Below, in pieces: positions 23,701 through 31,984 of a stretch of DNA of 64,000 bases. The notes below the pieces were generated by a model. That model was not told the DNA's origin and made no database searches. It saw only the letters and a program-made list of their open reading frames with translations. The DNA is from an uncultured bacterium (GTDB lineage: Bacteria > Verrucomicrobiota > Kiritimatiellia > CAIVKH01), in NCBI GenBank assembly GCA_903906425.1, contig CAIVKH010000279.1, positions 1 to 64,000 of the forward strand, in the 5' to 3' direction. Positions within the stretch are counted from its first letter, which is position 1, and each line of letters opens with the position of its first letter. The position numbers and the translations under genes are program-made.

Positions 23701-26111
23701 TTCGTTCGATCATCGCTGGCGGCCCATGCCTCCGGCCGCGAATTGTCGGCGCGCGGATCGCGAAGCTCCAAGCTCGAACCGAGGCCGTCGGTATATTCCG
23801 GCCACGGCCGCGAATCGCGGTAGTGGACCGAATCCGCGAGATTACCCCAGCCGTCCGCCGGATAATTCGCCGCGTCAAAAAGCTCGAGCAGTGCATCGCC
23901 GCCGGAGAGCCGGCTGGAAAAATTTCCGATGATGTCCGCGCCGGAATACATCGCGGCCAGATATGCCACGTCGCGCGCGACGACGAGATAACCCCCGGCG
24001 GAAATCGTCTTCCCGTCGGGAAAACTGAAAATCGTATTGCCGTTCTTGTCGATCCTCCATCCGGTCAGGTCAACGGCGTTTGATCCGCGATTGAAAAGTT
24101 CGATCCATTGTTCCGGCGAATTCGTGGCCGGCCCCTGCGGGTCGCGCGGGTGATACATGATTTCGTTGATCACGATATCGCGATTGAATGCAAACTGGTT
24201 GGTCGCGCCCTTTGTTTCGACAGACGGATGCATCCACGTTCCCGTTCCATCGGGGAACCGCGCCCGCGGATAGCGCTTGGCGACCATCGCATCCACGACG
24301 TTTGATTTTCCCGGCGTGTAGAGCACGATCTGGTCGCCGGGGTCCGCGCCCCAGCCGAGCTGCGCGCGTTCGATGACGAGGAATCCGCCGGGCGGCAGGT
24401 TCGTCGGCGGGATGATGTATTCCTGATCCGGCAGACCGAATCGTTTGAAAACGTAGTTCGTCATCGGCACGTTCGTGGTGCCGTAGTTCATGATCTCGAC
24501 CCAGAAATTCGCATTCGTCACATAAGGCATTTCGTTGAACGCAAGCGTCGGAAGTTGAGGCAGAGGACTGTTGGAAGTGCACACCGTCAATTCCGCGCCG
24601 AACGTCGCGTCGTTGGTTCCGTCCACGGCCTGATGAAGTTCGACCGCCAGGAAATTCGTTCCGGAAATGAGCGAAGTTCCCGGCAGGAAGAACGGCCCGG
24701 AGATTCCGGCGCTGCCGATGTTCGTCGTTGCGGGCGTTCCGTTCGAAATCGCGCCGGAGGGCATGTTCAGCCGCAGGATTTCCGCGCCGTTCAGATTGAA
24801 CACCGCGCCATCGTCCACGGTGGCGCGCAGCCGCAGCGATGCGGCGGTCACGTCGCCGGTGACGACGAACGTCGTGCGGAAATAATACGACGTACCGCCG
24901 GTGCTCAACACCGCGTTCGTTGAAAAAGATTTCGTCGAGCTTCCGCCGGCCTTGACGCGAAATCCAGACGGCCCGGCGCCGGAATTCCATGCAAAGAAAT
25001 CGAGCGTATTCGTCGCGGGCAGGAAGCCGTTCGTGATCGTGAACACGGGGCTGAACGCCGCGAAGCCCGTGAAGCTCAGGCCGCGCATCGTCCCGTTGAG
25101 CGCGATGTTCGTCAGGATGTTGTCCACCGCGACCTGCAACGTCACCACTGCATTTGTCGGGTCGTACGACGACAGATCGAACGTCGTGCGGAACTGGTAG
25201 AGGCCGTTCGAAACCGACGTCGTGCCGTTCGACACGACGCCGATCCATCGCGAAGTCGAATCGTTGTTTGTCCACGCGGAGTGATTCTGCATGACCATTG
25301 CCGGGGCGGGATTTGTTCCGTAGGCGGAAGCCGCAAGCTGATAGTGCGGGTCAAGCTGGCCGGGCGCGAGCGCGACGCCGCCCGCGTCGAGCCCGCTGCT
25401 GAAAAGCGTCGCGATCGCCTGCGTGTCGCCGGGTCGCCAGTCCGCGAAAACGCCCGTGCCCGAAAGCCACGTCCCTGCGTCGAAATCCGCGGCGCGCCAG
25501 TTGCCCGTCGGCGCAATCGCCGTGTATTTCCAGGCCGAGTCGAAATGGACAACGATGTTTTCGCTGTTCGAGCCTCCCGGAAAATTCCGCATGCCGGGCG
25601 AGCCGCCGACTTGCACGCTCGCGCGCCAGTTCGTCGCGTCGCCGCTCGCGGATTCTTCGTCGAGTTTCGAAAGTGACGGGCCCGCGCCGTCGGGCGCGAC
25701 GGGCCAGTCGCCTTTCGGGCCGTAGGTGACGGAATCCATCAGCCGCTGGTTGTTGTTGCGAAGTTCAATCGTGTCGCCGCTGTTGCCGAGCCGGCCCGCG
25801 AACGGCCCGATGACATTCGTGATTCCGAAAACCGCCGCGATGTTTGTCGGCGAAAGCGCGACGACCAGAAATCCGCCGGCGGCGATCGCGGTTCCCTGGG
25901 GAAAAGTGAAATCAACCGCCTTCGCCAGCGACCAGCCGGAGATGTCCAGGTCCACGGCCATCTGGTTGTGCAGTTCGACCCATTCGAACGCCGACTCGTT
26001 CGTCTGCGGGTGGTACATGACCTCGTTGAAAACGACGGTGACATCCGCGCGCAGCGAAAATGCCGCGCCCAAAATCAGAATTCCCGCCAGACATGAAAAT
26101 CTTAATCGCAC
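20781..26111 (-). CDS. Giant exported CotH kinase family protein with lamin-tail domains
   Basis: 1776 residues with a signal peptide. Lamin-tail (LTD) domains are recognisable near residues 20-140 (VFNEVMYHPQTNESAFEWVELHN), about 515-620, about 650-745 (VINEIMYHPRDPQG) and about 1580-1690 (VVNEWMADNKGPGG...FELYNP). Between them lie jelly-roll-like segments. The CotH region covers roughly residues 1090-1440, with RSGGYSGKGGD, HIINRAG and MGFLWDLDYSF carrying the kinase-type Asp pair. CotH proteins phosphorylate proteins in spore coats and elsewhere. The ending FYRAQLIP is like that of the exported protein at 10879. The VTC/DUF4956 operon lies nearby, a known genomic association for CotH. Confidence 0.9.
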   Translation of the reverse strand: MRLRFSCLAGILILGAAFSLRADVTVVFNEVMYHPQTNESAFEWVELHNQMAVDLDISGWSLAKAVDFTFPQGTAIAAGGFLVVALSPTNIAAVFGITNVIGPFAGRLGNSGDTIELRNNNQRLMDSVTYGPKGDWPVAPDGAGPSLSKLDEESASGDATNWRASVQVGGSPGMRNFPGGSNSENIVVHFDSAWKYTAIAPTGNWRAADFDAGTWLSGTGVFADWRPGDTQAIATLFSSGLDAGGVALAPGQLDPHYQLAASAYGTNPAPAMVMQNHSAWTNNDSTSRWIGVVSNGTTSVSNGLYQFRTTFDLSSYDPTNAVVTLQVAVDNILTNIALNGTMRGLSFTGFAAFSPVFTITNGFLPATNTLDFFAWNSGAGPSGFRVKAGGSSTKSFSTNAVLSTGGTSYYFRTTFVVTGDVTAASLRLRATVDDGAVFNLNGAEILRLNMPSGAISNGTPATTNIGSAGISGPFFLPGTSLISGTNFLAVELHQAVDGTNDATFGAELTVCTSNSPLPQLPTLAFNEMPYVTNANFWVEIMNYGTTNVPMTNYVFKRFGLPDQEYIIPPTNLPPGGFLVIERAQLGWGADPGDQIVLYTPGKSNVVDAMVAKRYPRARFPDGTGTWMHPSVETKGATNQFAFNRDIVINEIMYHPRDPQGPATNSPEQWIELFNRGSNAVDLTGWRIDKNGNTIFSFPDGKTISAGGYLVVARDVAYLAAMYSGADIIGNFSSRLSGGDALLELFDAANYPADGWGNLADSVHYRDSRPWPEYTDGLGSSLELRDPRADNSRPEAWAASDDRTKASWQTITYSATATVETASSPTVWKEFVFGLLDSGEILLDDISVIESPTGTARQLIQNGNFESGMATWRCIGTQKNSEVIVDPDNAANHVLHLVSDGYAEHMHNHVETTLTNNLPITNGLVYEVSFRAKWLAGCNRLNTRLYFNRLARIHELAVPALNGTPGAQNSRHVANIGPTFSSLRHLPVVPTNGQPVSVSVNASDPDGIVWATLHYAVGGGTWQDVLMTPGSNADGSVSLSAGIPGQAAGTNVQFYVEAADAAGAISYYPAGGTNSRALFGVSDGTIISQRLRTVRLLMTPADTAWMHSDTNVMSNDEVPCTVITDERTVAYDSTVHLQGSERGRDNTTRVGFTIRYPSDQPFRGVLDGFTIDRSGGYSGKGGDNDEILLKHIINRAGMLPGMYDDLCQFIAPRAQDTGTGLMILAKYGSEFLNSQYKNGNDGDMFKLELIYYPTTTVVTNDPQSAKMPQPDGVIGTDFRDLGDDAEQYRWIFLKENHTARNNYAPMVALAKAFSTTGAVLDAQMSALMDVDEWMRSVAYIGLIGGSDIYTYGNSHNHIIYFRPEDGKAMGFLWDLDYSFVQATNNVFPGTGSANTTKLINRPANLHAYYGHINDLANFTGDTAYNSAWASNYAPRVGQNWSGAVTWLAQRAAWVKSQLALSTPFVITNNSGNGFTVSNSYVTIGGTAPVSLSAIFVNGVNYQVTWLSATNWLLTIPLTDYANAMTLQGFDLRGATLSNALTSITVTNLGLAAPRPVVVNEWMADNKGPGGYPDPANGNFSDWFELYNPNAAPVDLSGFHLTDDLSQPSQWTVPTNTVIPARGFLLLWADGSTPPGTSSNGDLHTNFKLSASGEAIGLYNSAGVLQHAIVFSQQWSNVSQGLFPDGSTNTFYFMTNWTPRAANQLSATTSVSSINCQAGSIGLGLSGTPGHLYRIEFNDTITSPLWTLLSTNRASSFVIQITDTPSATQRFYRAQLIP

Positions 26112-26163
26112 GGCGGGTCATTATGCCTGCATCCCTGCCGCGCCGCAATGCCACTGCGCCGGT

Positions 26164-26210
26164 TTCCAATCATTGGAAACTTGCGCGGCGGTCTTTTCCA
26201 ATGATTGGAA
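26164..26210. repeat. Palindrome pair, 32-bp step
   Basis: Perfect copies at 26164 (C centre) and 26196 (G centre) in a divergent gap. The spacer is ACTTGCGCGGCGGTCTT, close to the spacer consensus. The remaining 215 bp to 26426 show no other clear element. Confidence 0.92.
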
Positions 26211-26425
26211 ATTTTCTGCGCGGCCCGCGGCCCCGGCGTTGTCGCGGGCCGGTTTTTCCGCGTGCAACAGCGGGCATGAGGGAGTAGTAAGAGTTGCAGA
26301 TATTGTGATGAACACATCCGGCGTTCATCCAATCAAACCAGGGGATCCTGCGATGGCGGTTGCCGCCACGCGGGCGCGGGCACGAACGGGCCGGATGCGA
26401 CCAGAAGTTTGAAAAGGACCGCAAC

Positions 26426-27226
26426 ATGACGAGAGTTCAATGCATTGTTCTGACGATTTCGCTGGCGGCCGTGAGTTCGCTGCAGGCCCAGTTCACCCCG
26501 GCGCCGACGAACGCCGCGGCAGAAATGGCCCTTGCCGGCACGAACGATTATTCCTGGCTCACCGGCGCCACCATGCCTCCGCCGGGGCCAATGATTGATG
26601 CGGCGCTGGCGGCGCTGCCGAAGTCGCTCTCCGACAGGACCGACTGGGTGGCCCGCATGAGGAAGGCCGCATGGATTCCGGTCGTCGGGCTGAAATACGA
26701 CATCGGCCAGGACGCGTTCCGCCACTATCAAAATATCCCGAACGGCCAGCGCACGACCACGACCACGCAATCCCAGCACCAGGACTCGTCGCAAGCCGGC
26801 CAGAGCGCCATGCAATCGACGAAGGAATCGCAGACCCAGCAAAGCATCAGCAGCGGGTCGCAGGACTCCTACTCGACCAGCTACTCCGTCGAGAACGACG
26901 GCCCCACCAGCATCGCGCTGGGCGACCAGGCGCAGTGGGTCAACACCTATGGCATTGTCCTTTCGTGGGATCTCTCGCGGCTCGTCTTCCGGCAGGAAGA
27001 GATGTCCGTGCTGCGCGCCGACATTGACAAGGAGCAGTTCCGCCAGAACGTCCGCCAGCAGGTCATCCAGACCTACTACGACCTCAAGGAAGCCCTCCTG
27101 CTCATGCAGTCGGACACCTACAAGGATTCCATCCCTCTGCGCATCCGCAAGGAGCGCCTCGCCTACCTGCTGGACACCCTGGCCGACGGCGCGCTTTCCA
27201 CCCGCTCCGGCCGCAAGGCCCCGTGA
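26426..27226 (+). CDS. Exported TolC-like outer-membrane efflux half protein
   Basis: 266 residues from the ATG at 26426, with signal peptide VLTISLAAVSSLQA. WIPVVGLKYDIG, then after a Ser/Thr/Gln-rich loop YGIVLSWDLSRLVFRQEEM followed by a long helix (DKEQFRQNVRQQVIQTYYDLKEALLLM), match the strand-then-helix pattern of one half of an outer-membrane efflux (TolC/OEP) protomer. Full TolC proteins contain two such halves in about 450 residues, so this may be a single-repeat form needing more subunits, or a truncated one. It faces a HlyD-containing operon convergently, which suggests a tripartite exporter. Confidence 0.65.
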   Translation: MTRVQCIVLTISLAAVSSLQAQFTPAPTNAAAEMALAGTNDYSWLTGATMPPPGPMIDAALAALPKSLSDRTDWVARMRKAAWIPVVGLKYDIGQDAFRHYQNIPNGQRTTTTTQSQHQDSSQAGQSAMQSTKESQTQQSISSGSQDSYSTSYSVENDGPTSIALGDQAQWVNTYGIVLSWDLSRLVFRQEEMSVLRADIDKEQFRQNVRQQVIQTYYDLKEALLLMQSDTYKDSIPLRIRKERLAYLLDTLADGALSTRSGRKAP

Positions 27227-27312
27227 CAACTTCTGGCCAGAAAGTACTCTTCACAGAAAAGTACACCGGCTAAAGGAGCATTCTGCCGCGCCAGCCGCCG
27301 TCCCCGCGCGAT

Positions 27313-27391
27313 TTCCAATGATTGGAAACTTGCGGAGCGGTCGTTTCCAACCATTGGAGAAGTTGCGTGCGCAGATTTCCAATGATTGGAA
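27313..27391. repeat. Palindrome cluster, three copies at 32-bp steps
   Basis: Copies at 27313 (perfect), 27345 (two mismatches) and 27377 (perfect), between convergent genes. Confidence 0.92.
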
Positions 27392-27435
27392 GCCGCGGGC
27401 CGGCGGGTCGCGGCGGATCAATCCGGGGCGGCCGC

Positions 27436-28629
27436 TCAGCGGCCGGGTATGAAATGCCGCCAGAGCTGCTCGAATTTCAGTTCCCACCAGGGCTGGCCGA
27501 CGTGGACGGTCACGCTTTCGCCGGGCATCAGGTCGTTCGGGCCGTTGGCCACGATCACGACGCGGCGGCCGCGCACCGGCTGCTTCGGCACGGGGCTGGC
27601 GGTGGGCGGAAGCGTGAGAATCTCCGGGCCGATGGCGGTGACCTTGGCGCGCAGCGGTTCAACGTCGCGCAGGCGCTGGGTCAGCAGCACGGTGTCGCCG
27701 ATGTTGATGTCGCGGAAGAGCCATTCGGGGACGAAGGCGATGACGCGCTGGCTCTCGCGGGCGACGAGGCTGACCACCGGATCGGAGGCCTTGATGACCT
27801 CGCCCGGAAAATGCAGCAGGCGCGAGACGGTTCCATCGTGCGTGGCGCGGATCGTGTAGTGGCCCTTGCGTTCGCGGAGCGAGGCGATGAGGTCGCGCGC
27901 GGCGGCGATGCGTTCCTGAGCGGCCACGGCGTTGGTCGCGGCGGCCAGGCTGTTGGTCCACGTGCGGGACAATGCAAGCTGCTCGCACCCGTGGGCGATG
28001 TCGGCCTCGGTCTGGCGGATGGCTTCGGGATACAGCGCCGCGCCGCGGGCCAGGCTCTCCATCTCCGAGCGGTACACGATCATGTCGCGTGCGTCGGTCA
28101 CGGCGGTGTTCATCACCTGGCTGATCTGGCGGATTTCGTTGCTCAGAACGTCGAGCCTGCTCTGGTCAAGCGCCTGGCGGAACTTCAGATCCCGCTGCCT
28201 GATTTCGGCCTGGTTGATTGCGTTCTCGAACTGCCGCTCCATTTGCGTGTGCTCGAGCTGATATTCGGTGCCCAGCTCCGCCATGCGCGCCGCGAGCTGC
28301 GACTGTTCGAGCGCCATCTGCGCGGTGGTCTCGGCCATCTGCGCATCGAGCACGGTCGAATCGAACTCGGCGATCAGGTCGCCGGCCTTCACCTCCTGGC
28401 CCTCGACAACCGCGATTTTCACGAGGCGCGCGCTCTCGACCGGCGCGACGTCCTCGTGGATGGTCTGGACCACGCCGCTGACGGCGGCGGTGCGCATCGT
28501 TTCGTCGTAGAGCCAGAAGAAGAGCGCGATGGCGGCCAGCCAGGGGATCAGCGGCCACTTCAATTTCATGCGGCTCCACCAGACCCCGGGGTGTCGCCTC
28601 ATGCGGTGCGGAGTAGTTTCGTCGGTCAT
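27436..28629 (-). CDS. HlyD-type membrane fusion protein
   Basis: 397 residues. One membrane anchor near residues 25-42 (WPLIPWLAAIALFFWLYD) is followed by a biotinyl-lipoyl-like half (VAPVESARLVKIAVVEGQEVKAGDLIAEFD), a long coiled-coil hairpin (about 95-245), the second lipoyl half (YTIRATHDGTVSRLLHFPGE) and a beta-barrel domain. These proteins bridge an inner-membrane transporter and an outer-membrane channel. Its ATG lies 1 bp after the DUF4956 stop, so the two are translationally linked. No ABC or RND pump is encoded here, which makes DUF4956 the candidate inner-membrane partner. Confidence 0.88.
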   Translation of the reverse strand: MTDETTPHRMRRHPGVWWSRMKLKWPLIPWLAAIALFFWLYDETMRTAAVSGVVQTIHEDVAPVESARLVKIAVVEGQEVKAGDLIAEFDSTVLDAQMAETTAQMALEQSQLAARMAELGTEYQLEHTQMERQFENAINQAEIRQRDLKFRQALDQSRLDVLSNEIRQISQVMNTAVTDARDMIVYRSEMESLARGAALYPEAIRQTEADIAHGCEQLALSRTWTNSLAAATNAVAAQERIAAARDLIASLRERKGHYTIRATHDGTVSRLLHFPGEVIKASDPVVSLVARESQRVIAFVPEWLFRDINIGDTVLLTQRLRDVEPLRAKVTAIGPEILTLPPTASPVPKQPVRGRRVVIVANGPNDLMPGESVTVHVGQPWWELKFEQLWRHFIPGR

Positions 28630-28630
28630 T

Positions 28631-29320
28631 TCAAATCTCCACGGTGGAGCGCTGCATCAGCAGGCTGACTTCGTCGATGTTTTTCACGCGATGCAACGCG
28701 TCGAGAAATTCAGATTGGTAGGACGGGTCCATGAGGCGGACCTGATAGGAATATTCGATGACATCGCCCTGCACGGCCTCGCGGATACCGATGAGCGTGG
28801 CGGACGAGCAGAACTGCTTGAAGATGTCCTGCACCTCCACCCCCACCTTGACGTCCACGGGGAACATGAAGCGCAGCAGGCCCTCGAATTCGCGGCGGGA
28901 GGCGAACGGCGACCAGTGCAGATAAAGCGCCAGCACGCAGAAGCCGAGCGTGCCGTAGATTATCACGGAATAGACGCCGGCGCCCGCGCCGATGCCGATG
29001 GCGAAGGTCATGAAGAGAAAAATGATGTCGCGTGGGTCGCGGATCGGCGTGCGGAAGCGCACGATGGCCAGCGTGCCGAGGATGCCCAGCCCGCGCGCCA
29101 GATTGTTGCCGATGGCCATGATCATGATGCTCGACGCAAACGCGCCGAGCACCATCGTGTGGACGAACGACCGCGAGTAGGATAGGCCCTGATAGGTCCA
29201 GCGATACACCGTCGCGACCGCCAGCGAAAGGATGGAGGTGAGCAGCAGTGTGACGAGAATTTCCACCCCGCCCAGGCTTCGGGCCGGCGGAAACAGTGCA
29301 TTGAGTTCATCCATTCCCAT
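28631..29320 (-). CDS. DUF4956 integral membrane protein
   Basis: 229 residues. Three or four membrane segments occupy the first half (VEILVTLLLTSILSLAVATVY, FVHTMVLGAFASSIMIMAIG, and IIFLFMTFAIGIGAGAGVYSVI). Conserved-looking motifs LARGLGILGTLAIVRFRTPIRDPRD fit DUF4956. The C-terminal half is a soluble domain with strands ending in VSLLMQRSTVEI. DUF4956 genes are regularly found next to VTC-domain polyphosphate polymerases and CotH genes, as here. Its role is not established; a channel or scaffold for polymer transfer is an inference. The VTC gene ends 12 bp upstream. Confidence 0.85.
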   Translation of the reverse strand: MGMDELNALFPPARSLGGVEILVTLLLTSILSLAVATVYRWTYQGLSYSRSFVHTMVLGAFASSIMIMAIGNNLARGLGILGTLAIVRFRTPIRDPRDIIFLFMTFAIGIGAGAGVYSVIIYGTLGFCVLALYLHWSPFASRREFEGLLRFMFPVDVKVGVEVQDIFKQFCSSATLIGIREAVQGDVIEYSYQVRLMDPSYQSEFLDALHRVKNIDEVSLLMQRSTVEI

Positions 29321-29332
29321 GACAAATACCTC

Positions 29333-30157
29333 TCATAAAAATCCCGTGCTCTTGCCGTCCTCGGCATAGGCCATGCCCATGAACAGCGATTCAAGCCGCA
29401 TGGCCGTGTAATACTTGCAAAATCCGATGCGCGAGAGACTGAACCGTTCCGTCAGCTCAACCATCCAGTTCGGCGCATCGCCGAACGTTTTCAATTCGAG
29501 AATCAAACCGCTGAACGGCCATCCCTGTGCCATCGTCGAATCCATCGCATACCACCGCGGGTGTTTCGGGATGACATCCCAGCTGCGCGCCGGTTGATAA
29601 CAGAGTTTCCGATCGAATGTCAGGCGCGAATAAGCATCGTTGCGCCCCAGGTACGACTCGCGATGATAACGGATGATCGCCTTCGGCTCCGCATCCAGTT
29701 CCTGCGTGAGCCGCACAAACTGGATATAATTCGACTCCTCCTTGAGCGACTTGAACCGCAGCGTCGGATCGAGCTTGCGGATCATATCACCGTGATAGCG
29801 GTTGGCCGGGATCGTCACGCGGCCCTTCACGATGACGCCTTTGATCTTGCGCTTGATCTCCAGAAAAATCGGACACCTGCCATCCGTGCCATACGTGCGG
29901 ATCCGCAGCTTGAAGCGGTTCAGCGCGTCATCGTCCTTCATTTTATAGAGCGCCAGACCCGGCGAATCGATTTGCAGCGTCGTCACGATGTACTCGGGAA
30001 ACTCCCCCGGCGGCGCGTTGTCATCCGGCGCGCAAAACGGACGGATGAACTCGCGGATGGCCGGGACCTGCGACCGATGCACCATGTATTTTGCCTCATG
30101 GCGCTCCAGCGACATTGCCTGTGCGTTTTGCTGGCTCGTTTTGTTTAGTGTGGCCAT
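29333..30157 (-). CDS. VTC-domain polyphosphate polymerase-like protein
   Basis: 274 residues from the ATG at 30157; a later Met at 30112 is possible. The VTC tunnel fold is indicated by RHEAKYMVH near the start, YIVTTLQIDSP, LNRFKLRIRTYG, FLEIKRKIKGVIVKGR (basic residues that would line the polymer tunnel), RYHRESYLG and LILELKTFGDAPNWMVEL. Yeast Vtc4 uses this domain to make polyphosphate from ATP; bacterial homologues are annotated by analogy. It is the first gene of an operon with DUF4956 and HlyD genes. Confidence 0.88.
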   Translation of the reverse strand: MATLNKTSQQNAQAMSLERHEAKYMVHRSQVPAIREFIRPFCAPDDNAPPGEFPEYIVTTLQIDSPGLALYKMKDDDALNRFKLRIRTYGTDGRCPIFLEIKRKIKGVIVKGRVTIPANRYHGDMIRKLDPTLRFKSLKEESNYIQFVRLTQELDAEPKAIIRYHRESYLGRNDAYSRLTFDRKLCYQPARSWDVIPKHPRWYAMDSTMAQGWPFSGLILELKTFGDAPNWMVELTERFSLSRIGFCKYYTAMRLESLFMGMAYAEDGKSTGFL

Positions 30158-30232
30158 TGCTGAAAAACAACCGGGCCGCATTTCTAATGAAACGCTAACA
30201 CAGAGTCACGGTCAAACGCGCGCCGCGCACTT

Positions 30233-30279
30233 TTCCAATGATTGGAAGTCTGCGCCGCCGCATTTTCCAATCATTGGAA
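30233..30279. repeat. Palindrome pair, 32-bp step
   Basis: Perfect copies at 30233 (G centre) and 30265 (C centre), between two minus-strand genes, 76 bp upstream of the VTC gene. Confidence 0.92.
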
Positions 30280-30323
30280 ATGACCGCACGGGTCGGCGCG
30301 CCAGTCCGAGGCGGGTGCCGCGA

Positions 30324-31868
30324 TTATTTTTTTTCGGCCGTAGCGTCGCCATACACGCGGAACGCGTCGAGGATCGCGTAGTCGCTGGTTTTGTTGACGA
30401 TCTTGATCGTGTGCGGGCCGGGCCGCAGATTTTGCGCGCTGAAAACGGTGACCTGCGCGATGCGCGGGAAATTCGTCAGCATCAGATTGACGTTTTGTTT
30501 GAATTCGCTGTCGAGAAAAACGTCCACGCTGCCGTGGTCGTGAAATTTCTCGGCGACGTAATCGATGCCGGAACCAGCGAACGAAAATTCGGCGGAGTCG
30601 TTGACGTTGGTCGCGGAATGGATGTCGTCGTTGAAGTCGTGGAAGCGGCGGCCGGGGCCGCTGTGAGTCCAGTTGCCGGTGTATTTGATCGCCGGATCGT
30701 CGTCGTTGATCATCTTCGACGCGGGTGTCGGCGTGGTTTTCAGCACGAGCGGAATTGACCACATTTTGTAGAGGCCGGCCGGTTTGTCCTCGAAGGGGCA
30801 GCCCGATGTGAAAAGCGTGATCACCGCGTCCGCGCCGGACTGCTGTTGAAATTTCGCGCACAGAACCGGGCCGTACATGTGGCCGCCGACGATGAAGTGG
30901 TCGCTGAGCGAACTGACGAAACGCCACGGGCCCCACGGATGTTCGGCCTGATAAAAGTCGTATTTCATTTCCTGCGGCTCGAACCATTTTTTCAGCGTCA
31001 CCGGAATGTACCAGACGGTCATCAGATAAATTCCGAGCGAGGGCACGAAGCAGGCGGGCCCGGAACCGCACTGCGCCTTCGCGGTCAGAATCGGCGCGGC
31101 GCTTTCGATTTTGCCGGACCAGTTTTTTGCGTCCATTCCGTTGCCGCCGGTGAAATAGGTCCAGTCCGCCGTGTTCAGCGCGGCGATTTTGTTCCGCGCG
31201 ACGCGGCCGAGAATGTAGTCGTCGCCGCCGTTCCAGAATCCGTTGTTCGAAATCACATAGACGAACCGGTCCGCGCCATCCTGCAAAACCTGACCGCCGT
31301 TTTTTCCATAGTGGACGAAATACGGCGCGCCGAAACGCGGGCCGGGCCACATCGGATTCGCATAATTTTCCGCCGCGCTCCGCGTCCAGGTCAATTCCTC
31401 TGATTTGATCAGGCTGCAATTGACGGCGGTCTGCCGCATGAGCGGGTCCTTGCTTTCCTTGCCGTAGGTGTGACGCGACACGAACGCATAAAAAACCGAA
31501 TCAATGCATTCCTGCCCGAGCGCCTTCCATGTCGCACCGTCCTTTTCCTTCTGCCCGCTCTTGCCATAAGCATCCATGCTGTTGACAAGCCTGCCCGTGA
31601 GTGACGTCACGCTGTCGCCTTGTAATTCATTGAACGCAAAATTGCGCCCCTGCTTGCCGAAGCCGCGGCCGTCGCAGTTGAAGGCATAGAGGTTGTCGTC
31701 ATCGGCCCAGAATGGATCCCACGTGTCGCCATTCGCATCGTTCCATTTGTGAATGCCGTTCAAATCAACGAACACATCCGCAATCGGCGTGACTGCGCGG
31801 GCGGAGATGACCGCGAGACCAACCGCACAAAACAAGATCGCGATTTTGCTGAGCAGGGAAGTTTTCAT
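30324..31868 (-). CDS. Exported DUF4185-like beta-propeller protein with C-terminal jelly roll
   Basis: 514 residues from the ATG at 31868, with signal peptide ILFCAVGLAVISARA. The N-terminal part (WDPFWADDDNLYAFNCDGRGFG, and repeated W/G/D blade motifs up to about residue 375) resembles DUF4185, related to five-bladed glycosidase propellers. Residues about 390-510 (WTHSGPGRRFHDFNDDIHSATN..., LRPGPHTIKIVNKTSDYAILDAFRVYG) look like a CBM-type or discoidin-like jelly roll. It probably binds or cleaves extracellular glycans. It is transcribed divergently from purU. Confidence 0.75.
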   Translation of the reverse strand: MKTSLLSKIAILFCAVGLAVISARAVTPIADVFVDLNGIHKWNDANGDTWDPFWADDDNLYAFNCDGRGFGKQGRNFAFNELQGDSVTSLTGRLVNSMDAYGKSGQKEKDGATWKALGQECIDSVFYAFVSRHTYGKESKDPLMRQTAVNCSLIKSEELTWTRSAAENYANPMWPGPRFGAPYFVHYGKNGGQVLQDGADRFVYVISNNGFWNGGDDYILGRVARNKIAALNTADWTYFTGGNGMDAKNWSGKIESAAPILTAKAQCGSGPACFVPSLGIYLMTVWYIPVTLKKWFEPQEMKYDFYQAEHPWGPWRFVSSLSDHFIVGGHMYGPVLCAKFQQQSGADAVITLFTSGCPFEDKPAGLYKMWSIPLVLKTTPTPASKMINDDDPAIKYTGNWTHSGPGRRFHDFNDDIHSATNVNDSAEFSFAGSGIDYVAEKFHDHGSVDVFLDSEFKQNVNLMLTNFPRIAQVTVFSAQNLRPGPHTIKIVNKTSDYAILDAFRVYGDATAEKK

Positions 31869-31984
31869 GGCTGGCAAATCTAGCCGGTCGGCCGGATTCT
31901 GTCCCGAAAATCCAGGCCTCGTCTCGCCGCAGAACGGCGCGAAGACGCGATTGCACCGCGCGGCGATCCCGCTACAGTGGCCGC

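Noticed and set aside
27313-27391. Palindrome clusters as rho-independent terminators
   Set aside because: Single copies form at most a weak 6-bp stem, there is no consistent T-tract, and seven clusters lie in divergent gaps. A contribution to termination from paired copies cannot be excluded, but it does not explain the distribution.
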